Notes under the pieces: generated by a model
Database searches by the model: none
Seen by the model: only the letters and a program-made list of their open reading frames with translations
What the model was told of the DNA's origin: nothing
Source: Nitratireductor sp. B36
GTDB taxonomy: Bacteria; Pseudomonadota; Alphaproteobacteria; Rhizobiales; Rhizobiaceae
Assembly: GCF_020833685.1 (NCBI RefSeq)
Contig: NZ_JACKZY010000001.1
Coordinates: forward strand, 62,001-126,000
DNA: 64,000 nt
Reading direction: 5' to 3'
Part shown: positions 8,567-16,500 of the stretch, piece by piece
Position numbering within the stretch: the first letter of the stretch is position 1
How the letters are laid out: each line of letters starts with the position of its first letter
Program-made: the position numbers and the translations under genes

Positions 8567-9295
8567 ATGAAGACCAAGAAAGTAACTGCCCCCCAGGCCA
8601 AGGCGTTTTCCGTTCATCTTCTGACGGCGTCGGGGTCGTTTCTCGCGTTCCTGTCTCTCGTGGCAGCCAGCGAGGAGCGCTGGGTGGCGATGTTCTGGTG
8701 GCTCGGTTTGGCGCTGTTCGTGGACGGCATCGATGGCCCCATAGCACGCAAACTCGACGTGAAGCAGGTTCTGCCCACCTGGTCGGGCGACATGCTCGAC
8801 AACATCATTGATTACGTCACATATGTGCTGATTCCTGCCTTTGCGCTCTACCAGAGCGGCTTTATGGGCGAGGGGCTGTCATTCCTCTCAGCGGCGATCA
8901 TCGTCGTCACCAGTGCGATCTATTATGCCGACACTGGCATGAAGACGCGGGAAAACTTCTTCAAGGGGTTTCCTGTCGTCTGGAATATGGTGGTTTTCAC
9001 CCTGTTTGTGGTCGAACCCGGTGAATATGTCGCCTTCGCCGTGGTGCTGATTTCGGCTGTCACGACCTTCCTGCCGGTGTTTTTTCTTCATCCTGTCCGG
9101 GTGCAGCGCTTGCGCGCACTCAATCTTTCGATTTTTTTCGCCTGGTGTGGTTTGGGTGTTGTCGGACTGGTTCAGAACCTTGATGCCTATCCCCTGGTGC
9201 GGATTGGTATTGCAGCGACCGGCATCTACCTCTTTGTCATCGGCGGGATCATGCAGGCGTGGCCGAATCTGGGCAAAGGGCGTAAAGGGGAATAG
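8567..9295 (+). CDS. pcs: Phosphatidylcholine synthase (Pcs)
   Basis: A 242-residue membrane enzyme that condenses CDP-diacylglycerol with choline to make phosphatidylcholine in one step, in the inner membrane. The CDP-alcohol phosphatidyltransferase signature is clear: D56-G57-x2-A60-R61, then G74, D78 and D82. The longer spacer between the R and the G is typical of the Pcs subfamily as opposed to PgsA/PssA. Six to eight hydrophobic helices follow. Presence of Pcs fits a plant- or host-associated alphaproteobacterium able to use exogenous choline. The start has only a weak ribosome-binding site but matches the family length. Confidence 0.93.
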   Translation: MKTKKVTAPQAKAFSVHLLTASGSFLAFLSLVAASEERWVAMFWWLGLALFVDGIDGPIARKLDVKQVLPTWSGDMLDNIIDYVTYVLIPAFALYQSGFMGEGLSFLSAAIIVVTSAIYYADTGMKTRENFFKGFPVVWNMVVFTLFVVEPGEYVAFAVVLISAVTTFLPVFFLHPVRVQRLRALNLSIFFAWCGLGVVGLVQNLDAYPLVRIGIAATGIYLFVIGGIMQAWPNLGKGRKGE

Positions 9296-9384
9296 GGCGG
9301 GCGCGTTTGAATCTCTTTCAAGCAATGCGGCTCTAATGCGCTGCAAAGTCGTCTGCCTATGATCGAGTTGGGAACAGAACAATA

Positions 9385-10980
9385 ATGTCCGAAATGGGAG
9401 CCGGCGTGGATCAAACACACGAAGGCAAAGGTGGCGAGCTTCTCGAAGTTCGCGGGCTGACAAAGATATTCGGTACGTTGAGAGCGTGTGATGCGATCGA
9501 TCTTTCGATCGGCAAAGGCGAAATTCACGCGCTTCTCGGCGAGAATGGTGCCGGCAAATCCACACTGGTCAAAATGCTATTCGGCGCGCTGGAACCGGCC
9601 GCCGGTGAAATTTTCTGGAAGGGGAAACCTGTTTCCATCCAGTCTCCGGGCGAAGCACGCCGGCTTGGCATAGGCATGGTTTTCCAGCACTTCTCGCTGT
9701 TTGAAGCTCTGACAGCGGCAGAAAACATCATGCTGTCTTTGGACGACAAGACGCCTATCCTGCAGGTGGCGGAACGGGCGCGCGAGCTCTCAAAGGCCTA
9801 CGGTCTTCCGCTCGATCCCTTTGCCCATGTGGGCGATCTTTCCGTCGGTGAGCGTCAGCGCATCGAGATCATTCGTTGCCTCCTGCAAAAGCCGGACCTC
9901 ATCATCCTCGATGAGCCGACTTCAGTTCTCACCCCGCAGGAAGCGGACAGGCTCTTTGTGACGCTTGAGACCCTGCGCGACGAGGGCAAATCCATTCTCT
10001 ACATCTCCCACCGGCTCGAAGAGGTGAAGCGGCTTTGCGACCGCGCGACCGTGCTGCGCCATGGCAAGGTGGTTTCGCATTGCGACCCGAGGCAGGAGAC
10101 GTCCGCCTCACTCGCCAAAATGATGGTGGGGGACGATGTCGACACGGTCCGGCGCACGGGGCACGCCGATAGCGAGGGTGCGGCGCTTCTGGAAGTCAAA
10201 GCTCTCAAGCGGCCGGCCGCTAATCCTTTCGCGATGCCACTGCGAGGCATCAGTCTTAAAGTCCGTTCCGGCACGGTTATGGGCATTGCTGGCGTGGCTG
10301 GGAACGGGCAGGGGGAATTGTTCGAGGCCCTGTCCGGCGAGGTCCTGCAGGACAAGGCGGACGCCATCCGCATTCGCGATACGGATGCCGGACGGCTTGG
10401 CATTTCCGGTCGCCGTCTTCTCGGCGCGTCCTTTGTGCCGGAAGAGCGGCTTGGCCATGGCGCTGCACCGCAAATGCGTCTTTCCGAAAACCTGTTTCTG
10501 TCACGGCATGTCACCGATAAACGCGCGCTCCTGGGCATGTTCGGCACCGTACGTGTGAGCGCGCTTGCAAAGGCGGCTTCCCGCATCGTCAAGGTCATGG
10601 ATGTTCGCAAAAGCGGGGAGGATCCCGAGGCCTCGGCCCTCTCCGGTGGCAATCTGCAGAAATTCATCATTGGCCGTGAGCTTGATCGTCAGCCGGCCGT
10701 CATCGTCGTGAATCAGCCCACATGGGGGGTGGATGCCGGGGCGGCGGCGCGCATCAGGCAGGCCTTGATCGATCTGGCGCGCTCGGGCTCGGCGGTTCTG
10801 GTCATCTCTCAGGACCTCGATGAATTGTTCGAGATTTGCGATAGTATTGCGGTCATGCATGACGGGCGGCTGTCGGCACCAATGCCGATCGCCGAAGCAA
10901 GCTTTGAACGAATCGGCCTTCTGATGGGCGGCGCCGAGCCCGAACGTACCGGCCTGCCTGAAAACACGGAGACCGCATGA
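9385..10980 (+). CDS. ABC transporter ATP-binding protein, BMP/nucleoside type (two NBDs)
   Basis: A 531-residue protein with two fused nucleotide-binding domains, as in RbsA/MglA and the nucleoside importers NupO/YufO. Domain 1 is complete: Walker A GENGAGKST, signature LSVGERQR, Walker B LIILDEPTS. Domain 2 is degenerate at Walker A (GVAGNGQGE) and has NQPTWGVD where Walker B and the catalytic Glu would be. This is normal for the family, so only one site is expected to hydrolyse ATP. It is the first gene of a four-gene importer operon, overlapping the first permease by four bases (ATGA). A second ATG nine bases downstream is also possible as start. Confidence 0.93.
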   Translation: MSEMGAGVDQTHEGKGGELLEVRGLTKIFGTLRACDAIDLSIGKGEIHALLGENGAGKSTLVKMLFGALEPAAGEIFWKGKPVSIQSPGEARRLGIGMVFQHFSLFEALTAAENIMLSLDDKTPILQVAERARELSKAYGLPLDPFAHVGDLSVGERQRIEIIRCLLQKPDLIILDEPTSVLTPQEADRLFVTLETLRDEGKSILYISHRLEEVKRLCDRATVLRHGKVVSHCDPRQETSASLAKMMVGDDVDTVRRTGHADSEGAALLEVKALKRPAANPFAMPLRGISLKVRSGTVMGIAGVAGNGQGELFEALSGEVLQDKADAIRIRDTDAGRLGISGRRLLGASFVPEERLGHGAAPQMRLSENLFLSRHVTDKRALLGMFGTVRVSALAKAASRIVKVMDVRKSGEDPEASALSGGNLQKFIIGRELDRQPAVIVVNQPTWGVDAGAAARIRQALIDLARSGSAVLVISQDLDELFEICDSIAVMHDGRLSAPMPIAEASFERIGLLMGGAEPERTGLPENTETA

Positions 10981-12077
10981 TGCGCCTGGAACTCGTCAAG
11001 CGCCCGCAGCATTCCGTTTTGTTCAGTGCAATATCGCCGTTGATCGCCCTGGTGCTGACCATGATCGCCGGTGCGATCATGTTCTCCATACTGGGCAAGA
11101 ATCCTCTCGATGCGCTCTATTACTATTTCATAGATCCGTTGCGCGAGACATGGTCGTTGCATGAGCTGGCGATCAAGGCAGCACCGTTGATCCTCATCGC
11201 CGTCGGCCTGTCGGTGTGTTTTCTGTCAAACAACTGGAACATCGGTGCTGAAGGACAGTTCATCGCAGGCGCAATTGCCGGCAGCATCCTGCCGGTGGTT
11301 TTTCCCGATTTTCAGACTTGGCTCGTTCTTCCCCTGATGCTCGTCATGGGGGTGGCTGGCGGTGCGGCTTACGCCGCCGTGCCGGCCTTTCTCAAGGCGC
11401 GTTTCAACACCAATGAAATCTTGACCAGCCTTATGCTGGTTTACGTGGCGCAGCTCTTTCTGGACTGGATCGTGCGCGGCCCCTGGCGCGACCCAGGCGG
11501 CATGAACTTCCCCGAAACGCGTGATTTTCATGCTTTCGCCATCCTGCCCGAGCTGATGCCCTCGGCAGGGAGGGCCAATTGGGGCATCGTTTTCGCCGTT
11601 CTTGCTGCTCTCATACTCTGGTTCATCTTGCGCAAGACACGAAAAGGTTTCGAGATTCGGGTCTTGGGTCAAAGCCCAAGGGCAGGGCGCTTTGCCGGCT
11701 TCAGCTCATCGCGGATGGTGATGGTGGCATTCCTGATCTCCGGCGGACTTGCCGGTCTCGCCGGCATTTCGGAGGTCGCAGGCGCCATTGGCCAGCTCCA
11801 GCCTTCCATTTCACCGGGCTACGGGTTTACCGCGATCATCGTTGCTTTTCTCGGTCGCCTGAACCCGCTTGGTATCGTTGCGGCAGGCTTCGTTCTTGCT
11901 CTCTCCTATCTTGGAGGTGAAGCGGCGCAGATCTCGCTTGGGCTTTCCGACAAGGCGGCGCGCGCTTTTCAGGGCATGCTGCTTTTCTTCGTGCTCGGCT
12001 GCGACACGCTCATTCATTACAGGATACGGCTTGCCGGGCGCGCTATGCGGGGCGGGGAGGTCACGACCAATGCTTGA
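10977..12077 (+). CDS. BMP-type ABC transporter permease 1
   Basis: A 366-residue inner-membrane permease of the BPD_transp_2 family (RbsC/LivHM-like). It has about nine or ten hydrophobic helices and the family segments NWNIGAEGQFIAGA and LKARFNTNEILTSLML. It forms a heterodimer with the next gene product to make the membrane channel of a nucleoside/purine-type importer. The start ATG overlaps the stop of the ATPase gene (ATGA), and its own stop is overlapped by the next permease, indicating translational coupling. Confidence 0.92.
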   Translation: MMRLELVKRPQHSVLFSAISPLIALVLTMIAGAIMFSILGKNPLDALYYYFIDPLRETWSLHELAIKAAPLILIAVGLSVCFLSNNWNIGAEGQFIAGAIAGSILPVVFPDFQTWLVLPLMLVMGVAGGAAYAAVPAFLKARFNTNEILTSLMLVYVAQLFLDWIVRGPWRDPGGMNFPETRDFHAFAILPELMPSAGRANWGIVFAVLAALILWFILRKTRKGFEIRVLGQSPRAGRFAGFSSSRMVMVAFLISGGLAGLAGISEVAGAIGQLQPSISPGYGFTAIIVAFLGRLNPLGIVAAGFVLALSYLGGEAAQISLGLSDKAARAFQGMLLFFVLGCDTLIHYRIRLAGRAMRGGEVTTNA

Positions 12078-12984
12078 ATCCGTTCTCATCACCATCGCCA
12101 CCGCGGCAACGCCGCTTCTGATTGCCGCCATCGGCGAACTGGTCGTGGAGCGCTCGGGTGTTCTGAACCTTGGCGTGGAAGGTATGATGGTGATGGGCGC
12201 CGTCACCGGCTTCGGCGTGGCAATCACCACCGGCTCTCCCTGGCTTGGTGTCTTCGCGGCCATTCTGGTTGGTGCGGCTTTCGCGCTGCTCTTCGGGTTC
12301 CTGACGCTGTCACTCGTTACAAACCAGGTGGCGACTGGCCTTGCGTTGACGCTGCTCGGGCTCGGTGTATCGGGTATGATTGGCGAAGCCTTTATTGGAT
12401 TGCCGGGCGTTAAGATGGCGCCACTGGTCATACCTGTCCTGTCCGATCTGCCCGTGGTTGGGCGGTTTTTGTTTGCGCAGGCGCCGCTCTTCTATATCTC
12501 GATCCTGCTCGTGATCGGTGTCAGCTATTTCCTGTTCAACACGCGCGCCGGTCTGACGCTGCGCTCGGTGGGGGACAATCACGATTCCGCGCACGCACTC
12601 GGCATCAAGGTGATCGCGGTGCGCTATGCTGCGGTCGTCTTCGGCGGTGCCTGCGCCGGGCTTGCGGGGGGCTATCTTTCACTGGTTTATACGCCACAAT
12701 GGATCGAGAACATGACGGCCGGACGCGGTTGGATTGCGCTGGCGTTGGTGGTGTTCGCTTCCTGGCGTCCATGGCGTGTCCTGGCGGGAGCCTATCTCTT
12801 CGGCGCTGTCTCTATCGGCCAGTTGCATGCGCAGGTGATCGGAGTATCTGTGCCCTCACAGTTCCTGTCTGCGTTGCCCTATCTGGCGACCGTCGCCGTT
12901 CTTGTACTAATCTCGCGAAACCGGCGCCTGACAATGGTCAACACGCCTGCATGCCTCGGCCGGCCCTTTGTGCCAGCCAGATAA
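12070..12984 (+). CDS. BMP-type ABC transporter permease 2
   Basis: A 304-residue permease of the same BPD_transp_2 family. It contains the typical ERSGVLNLGVEGMM signature near residue 30 and TRAGLTLRSVGDN in the cytoplasmic loop. The start at 12070 overlaps the end of the first permease by eight bases; the frame is open further upstream but only as a shadow of that gene. It pairs with permease 1, the double ATPase and the downstream binding protein. The C-terminal 20 residues are hydrophilic and end just before the ribosome-binding site of the receptor gene. Confidence 0.92.
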   Translation: MLESVLITIATAATPLLIAAIGELVVERSGVLNLGVEGMMVMGAVTGFGVAITTGSPWLGVFAAILVGAAFALLFGFLTLSLVTNQVATGLALTLLGLGVSGMIGEAFIGLPGVKMAPLVIPVLSDLPVVGRFLFAQAPLFYISILLVIGVSYFLFNTRAGLTLRSVGDNHDSAHALGIKVIAVRYAAVVFGGACAGLAGGYLSLVYTPQWIENMTAGRGWIALALVVFASWRPWRVLAGAYLFGAVSIGQLHAQVIGVSVPSQFLSALPYLATVAVLVLISRNRRLTMVNTPACLGRPFVPAR

Positions 12985-13018
12985 GCCCTGCACTCAGTCA
13001 ACAGAGAGGACGTCAAAA

Positions 13019-14095
13019 ATGAAAAAACTCGTTCTGGCACTTGCCGCGACCACCGCGGCCATCGCCTTTGGTGCCGCGCCCGTCGCCGCGCAGGACAAGA
13101 CCAAGGCCTGCTGGATCTACGTCGGGCCGATCGGCGATTTCGGCTATTCCTATCAGCACCATCAAGGCCTGCTCGATGTCGAGGAGCATTTTGGTGACAA
13201 GGTCGAGACGGCCTATCTTGAAAGCGTTCCGGAAGGGGCGGATGCCGAGCGCGCGCTCGAGCGCTTTGCGCGTTCCGGATGCGATATCATCTTCGCGACG
13301 TCCTTCGGTTTCATGGATCCGGTACAGAAGGTTGCCGCCAAGTTCCCGGACATCAAGTTCGAGCATGCCACCGGCTTCAAACGCGATCATCCGAATGTCG
13401 CCACATACAATTCACGCTTTCACGAGGGGCGTTATGTGCAGGGTGTGATCGCTGCCAAAATGTCGGAAAAGGGCGTGGCCGGCTATATCGCCTCCTTCCC
13501 GATCCCCGAGGTGGTCATGGGCATCAATGCCTTCATGCTCGGTGCGCAATCGGTCAATCCGGATTTTCAGGTGAAGATCGTCTGGGCCAATACGTGGTTT
13601 GATGCCGGCAAAGAAGCCGATGCAGCCAAGGCACTGCTTGACCAGGGCGTCGACATCATCACCCAGCACACCGATTCCACCGCGCCCCTTCAGGTGGCAG
13701 CAGAGCGCGGCATCAAAGGGTTCGGTCAGGCCTCTGACATGATCAAATTCGCGCCGGAAACTCAGCTCACCTCCATCGTCGATGACTGGGGCCCATATTA
13801 CATCGAGCGTGTCCAGGCGGTCATGGACGGCACCTGGGAACAGAACGATGTCTGGGGCGGCATGAAAGATGGCCACGTCGTCATGGCGCCGTACACGAAC
13901 ATGCCCGACGATGTTAAGGCGGCTGCCGAGGAAATCGAGGCTAAGATCAAGGACGAGGGCTTCAACCCCTTTACCGGTCCTGTCTACAAGCAGGATGGAA
14001 CGCTCTGGCTTGAAGAAGGACAGGTGGCGCCTGACGGAGAAGTCCTTAGCATGAATTTCTACATCAAGGGCATCGACGACAAGTTGCCGAACTGA
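13019..14095 (+). CDS. BMP family (PnrA-like) ABC transporter substrate-binding protein
   Basis: A 358-residue periplasmic receptor with a Sec signal peptide (about 24 residues, ending VAAQ). The fold family is BMP/Med/PnrA, whose characterised members bind purine nucleosides. The start region GPIGDFGYSYQHHQG and the IIFATSFGFMDP segment are typical. Unlike many members it has no lipobox, so it is a free periplasmic protein. The ATG at 13019 was chosen for the AGAGAGGA ribosome-binding site and signal peptide. It ends the importer operon, and a strong terminator with a TTCG tetraloop follows within 25 bases. Nucleoside specificity is inferred from family, not shown. Confidence 0.92.
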   Translation: MKKLVLALAATTAAIAFGAAPVAAQDKTKACWIYVGPIGDFGYSYQHHQGLLDVEEHFGDKVETAYLESVPEGADAERALERFARSGCDIIFATSFGFMDPVQKVAAKFPDIKFEHATGFKRDHPNVATYNSRFHEGRYVQGVIAAKMSEKGVAGYIASFPIPEVVMGINAFMLGAQSVNPDFQVKIVWANTWFDAGKEADAAKALLDQGVDIITQHTDSTAPLQVAAERGIKGFGQASDMIKFAPETQLTSIVDDWGPYYIERVQAVMDGTWEQNDVWGGMKDGHVVMAPYTNMPDDVKAAAEEIEAKIKDEGFNPFTGPVYKQDGTLWLEEGQVAPDGEVLSMNFYIKGIDDKLPN

Positions 14096-14118
14096 GGCAA
14101 TTCATCGTTGTTCGAGCG

Positions 14119-14144
14119 AAAAGGCGGCTTCGGCCGCCTTTTTT
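14119..14144 (+). terminator. Rho-independent terminator of the BMP importer operon
   Basis: Perfect 8-bp stem AAGGCGGC/GCCGCCTT closed by a TTCG tetraloop (14129-14132), followed by a six-T run on the plus strand, about 25 bases after the receptor stop codon. Confidence 0.9.
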
Positions 14145-14235
14145 GTATCTAACAGATCGAACAGGGCAATCTGCTGACAATCTCCTGTCAGGAGGGAGGT
14201 GGTAAGGTCGGGCCAAATACAAGAAGGGATACCCG

Positions 14236-14871
14236 ATGTTGACGTTCTATCATGCACCCTGGTCGCGCTCTTCCAGCATTCTCTGGCTCCTTGAGGAGCT
14301 GCAAATCCCTTATGAACTGGAGATGATCGACATCCGCGCGCGCGAGGGTGTGCCCGAGAGCTACCGTTCCATTCAGCCCAGCAAGAAGGTTCCTGCCATT
14401 GTCCATGACGGGCAGGTCGTGACCGAGCGTGCCGCAATAACCATCTATCTGGCCGACAGGTTTTCGCAGACCGGACTGGCGCCTGCGATAAGCGATCCGG
14501 ACCGTGCGGCTTATCTGACAGCGCTGGTTTATTGTGATGCGGTCTTTGATCCGGTGATCTGCGCGCAAGTGCAGAGACTGGATTACACGAGCAACGAATA
14601 CCCGTTCGGTATTTTTGCCGATATGCTCGCCTATATCGAACGTCGGCTCGAGAAACAGGCCTTTGCCGCAGGGGAGCACTTTACCGCCGCCGACACGCAG
14701 CTCGCATCCGGAATCAATTACACGATGAACATCCTGCGCGCCCTGCCTGAGAAGCCGGTTTTCAAGGATTATCTCGCACGCGTGGAAACACGGCCTGCCT
14801 ATCGCAAAGCCCAGCAGTTGGACATGGAACTGGCTGCCAGCGTACCGTTCTTTTCCGGGCAGGGAAGCTGA
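14236..14871 (+). CDS. Glutathione S-transferase family protein
   Basis: A 211-residue cytoplasmic protein with the two-domain GST layout. The N-terminal thioredoxin-like half starts LTFYHAPWSRSS, with a Ser-rich active-site loop. The glutathione-binding KVPAIV (cis-Pro) and TERAAI segments are near residues 55-75. An all-helical C-terminal half contains GEHFTAADTQLA. It is a stand-alone gene between the importer operon and the convergent speE. The electrophile it acts on is unknown. Confidence 0.9.
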   Translation: MLTFYHAPWSRSSSILWLLEELQIPYELEMIDIRAREGVPESYRSIQPSKKVPAIVHDGQVVTERAAITIYLADRFSQTGLAPAISDPDRAAYLTALVYCDAVFDPVICAQVQRLDYTSNEYPFGIFADMLAYIERRLEKQAFAAGEHFTAADTQLASGINYTMNILRALPEKPVFKDYLARVETRPAYRKAQQLDMELAASVPFFSGQGS

Positions 14872-14878
14872 AAGAGGA

Positions 14879-14900
14879 GAATGGGCCTTCTGGCCCATTC
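14879..14900. terminator. Bidirectional terminator between GST gene and speE
   Basis: Perfect nine-base-pair inverted repeat GAATGGGCC-TTCT-GGCCCATTC in the 30-base space between the convergent GST and speE stops. T tracts on either side are poor (CTTACGCTTTT on plus, TCTCCTCTTTC on minus), so strength is uncertain. Confidence 0.6.
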
Positions 14901-14901
14901 C

Positions 14902-15765
14902 TTACGCTTTTAAGGCGTCCTCAAGGAGCGTTTCGATGAAACGCGGAAGGGCGAAAGCCGCCCGATGATGTGCCGGTGTGTAATAGCGGGTCTCGATCCC
15001 CGCCATACGTTCCGTAAGCGTCGCCTCACTGACCGAGAGTGCTTCCGGATCGTCGCTCGACCATCCCAACGTCATGTGCCCGCCGAAATAGGTGGGCACT
15101 GATACGAGATAACAGCTCGTCGTCTCGAATACCGAGGAAAGCCCCTTCATCGCCTTGGAAAACTCCTCAGGCTGTAGGAAGGGAACCCCGTTCTGGGACA
15201 CGACGATGCCTCCCGGGCGCAGGATGCGCTTCAGGTTCCTGTAAAAATCGGTGGTGAACAACACCGCGCCCGGACCTGTGGGATCGGTGGAATCGACAAG
15301 GATTACGTCGAAACGCTTATCGGTTTCCGCCGCAAAAACCGCGCCGTCGGCAATCTCTACCTGGAAACGGGGATCTTCAAAGACTGGCGCATTGAAATCG
15401 GCGAAATGCTCACGCGAGAAATCGAGCACCGAGGCATCGATCTCCACCTGGGTCAGGGTGCCGACGCGCTTGTGCTTCAGCACCTCTTCGGCCAAACCGC
15501 AATCGCCGCCGCCGATGATGAGAACATCGGCGGGGTTTTCATGAGAAGCGAGCGGAACGTGCGCCAGCATCTCATGATAGATGAACTCATCCCGGCTGCT
15601 GACCTGCACCGCGCCGTCGAGAACGAGAACTTTTCCAAAGACCGGGTTTCGGATCAGCGAAAGCTGATGGTGTCCCGTTCCTTCCTCGTAAAGCACCTCG
15701 TCGACATCGAAAACCATACTGATGCCGTCATGGAGGGTTTCCGATATGGTTTTTCGATCGCTCAC
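14902..15765 (-). CDS. speE: Spermidine synthase SpeE
   Basis: A 287-residue aminopropyltransferase that transfers the aminopropyl group from decarboxylated S-adenosylmethionine to putrescine. The SAM-type motif GGGDCGLAEEVLKH, the acidic VEID and the active-site DSTDPTGPG loop are all present. It starts at a GTG overlapping the speD stop by four bases (GTGA), so speDE form a tightly coupled two-gene operon with SpeD supplying the co-substrate. Length matches the family. Confidence 0.94.
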   Translation of the reverse strand: MSDRKTISETLHDGISMVFDVDEVLYEEGTGHHQLSLIRNPVFGKVLVLDGAVQVSSRDEFIYHEMLAHVPLASHENPADVLIIGGGDCGLAEEVLKHKRVGTLTQVEIDASVLDFSREHFADFNAPVFEDPRFQVEIADGAVFAAETDKRFDVILVDSTDPTGPGAVLFTTDFYRNLKRILRPGGIVVSQNGVPFLQPEEFSKAMKGLSSVFETTSCYLVSVPTYFGGHMTLGWSSDDPEALSVSEATLTERMAGIETRYYTPAHHRAAFALPRFIETLLEDALKA

Positions 15766-16241
15766 GCGTTTCGTCCCCGAAGCAACTCGTTCACATCCAT
15801 GCGGCCAGGAGCGAATGCTTCCTTCAAGACGTCAATGCACCGCTCGGGCTTTGCGTCACCGCACATGAAAATGTCCAGCGCTGCATATTGCCGCTCCGGC
15901 CAGGAATGGATCGAGATGTGGCTTTCAGCCAGCACGGCAACGCCGCTGATCCCGCCATTCGGCTCGAATGGGTGCAAGTGGATATGCAAGAGAGTCGCAC
16001 CGGCTGCGTTCACGCAATCGATCAACGTTTTCTTGATGTATGGCAGATCGTCCAGGCGTTCGGCCTCGAACAGATCCACGATAAGATGCGAGCCGGCGCA
16101 AAGAACGCCGTCCTTCTCGATAAAGTGATCCTTGTCGTCGCAAACCGCAGTGGCGGGCTGCGCGGTGGTGCTTTCTTCCTTTTGGGCGGTGTTCAGTACA
16201 ACTGAATCCATCCCCAATTGGAAAAGGGCGTCTTGAGACAT
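15762..16241 (-). CDS. speD: S-adenosylmethionine decarboxylase proenzyme SpeD
   Basis: A 159-residue prokaryotic-type (class 1B) AdoMet decarboxylase. The self-processing site is visible as E106-S107 in AESHISIHSWPE; cleavage there converts Ser107 to the catalytic pyruvoyl group. The downstream ALDIFMCG segment carries the conserved Cys. About 30 extra N-terminal residues precede the usual core, rich in Ser/Thr/Ala and probably disordered. It has a good GAGAGGA ribosome-binding site. It is the first gene of speDE and is divergent from the peptidase gene of the peptide cassette. I see no SAM riboswitch in its upstream region. Confidence 0.94.
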   Translation of the reverse strand: MSQDALFQLGMDSVVLNTAQKEESTTAQPATAVCDDKDHFIEKDGVLCAGSHLIVDLFEAERLDDLPYIKKTLIDCVNAAGATLLHIHLHPFEPNGGISGVAVLAESHISIHSWPERQYAALDIFMCGDAKPERCIDVLKEAFAPGRMDVNELLRGRNA

Positions 16242-16500
16242 GGCGTCCTCTCCAACCAGCAGATGCTCAACCTGATCATTCAGGAGTGTGGCCCGTATAT
16301 ATGCAACGAAAGTCGGGACGCAAGCACAATCATACGCAATCCTTAGGGCACATATTGGCTTTGAGGGGCGCCCCCTGCATCCTTCCTGTTCAGAAGCGCT
16401 GCTATAGCGACTATGTTTTCGATATAATATTCACCAAAAAATATCAGTATAAAAAGGGCGTTTATTTCACAAAATTCACGAGATAAATACCTCCTTCATC
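16242..16500. promoter_or_regulatory. AT-rich divergent intergenic region with a consensus -10 box
   Basis: A 259-base spacer between speD and the plus-strand peptide cassette. Its cassette-proximal part is strikingly AT-rich: bases 16441-16500 have 19 G/C of 60, against a GC-rich surrounding genome. A perfect TATAAT sits at 16423-16428 on the plus strand, about 70 bases before the peptidase start. No good -35 box is seen 17 bases upstream, so an activator may be needed. A 66-codon open frame inside this region has no protein-like features and was not called. Confidence 0.45.

Noticed and set aside
9385-10980. Degenerate second nucleotide-binding domain of the BMP-type ATPase considered as damage
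   Set aside because: RbsA/MglA-like double ATPases regularly have one non-hydrolysing site; the reading frame is intact.
16242-16300. SAM or polyamine riboswitch upstream of speD
   Set aside because: The space between speD and the AT-rich region shows no SAM-I/II-like conserved core or adjacent terminator hairpin that I could recognise.
16286-16486. 66-codon ORF in the AT-rich spacer before the peptide cassette, considered as a second precursor peptide
   Set aside because: No leader-like or repeat structure and no ribosome-binding site; it spans the probable promoter including the TATAAT box.
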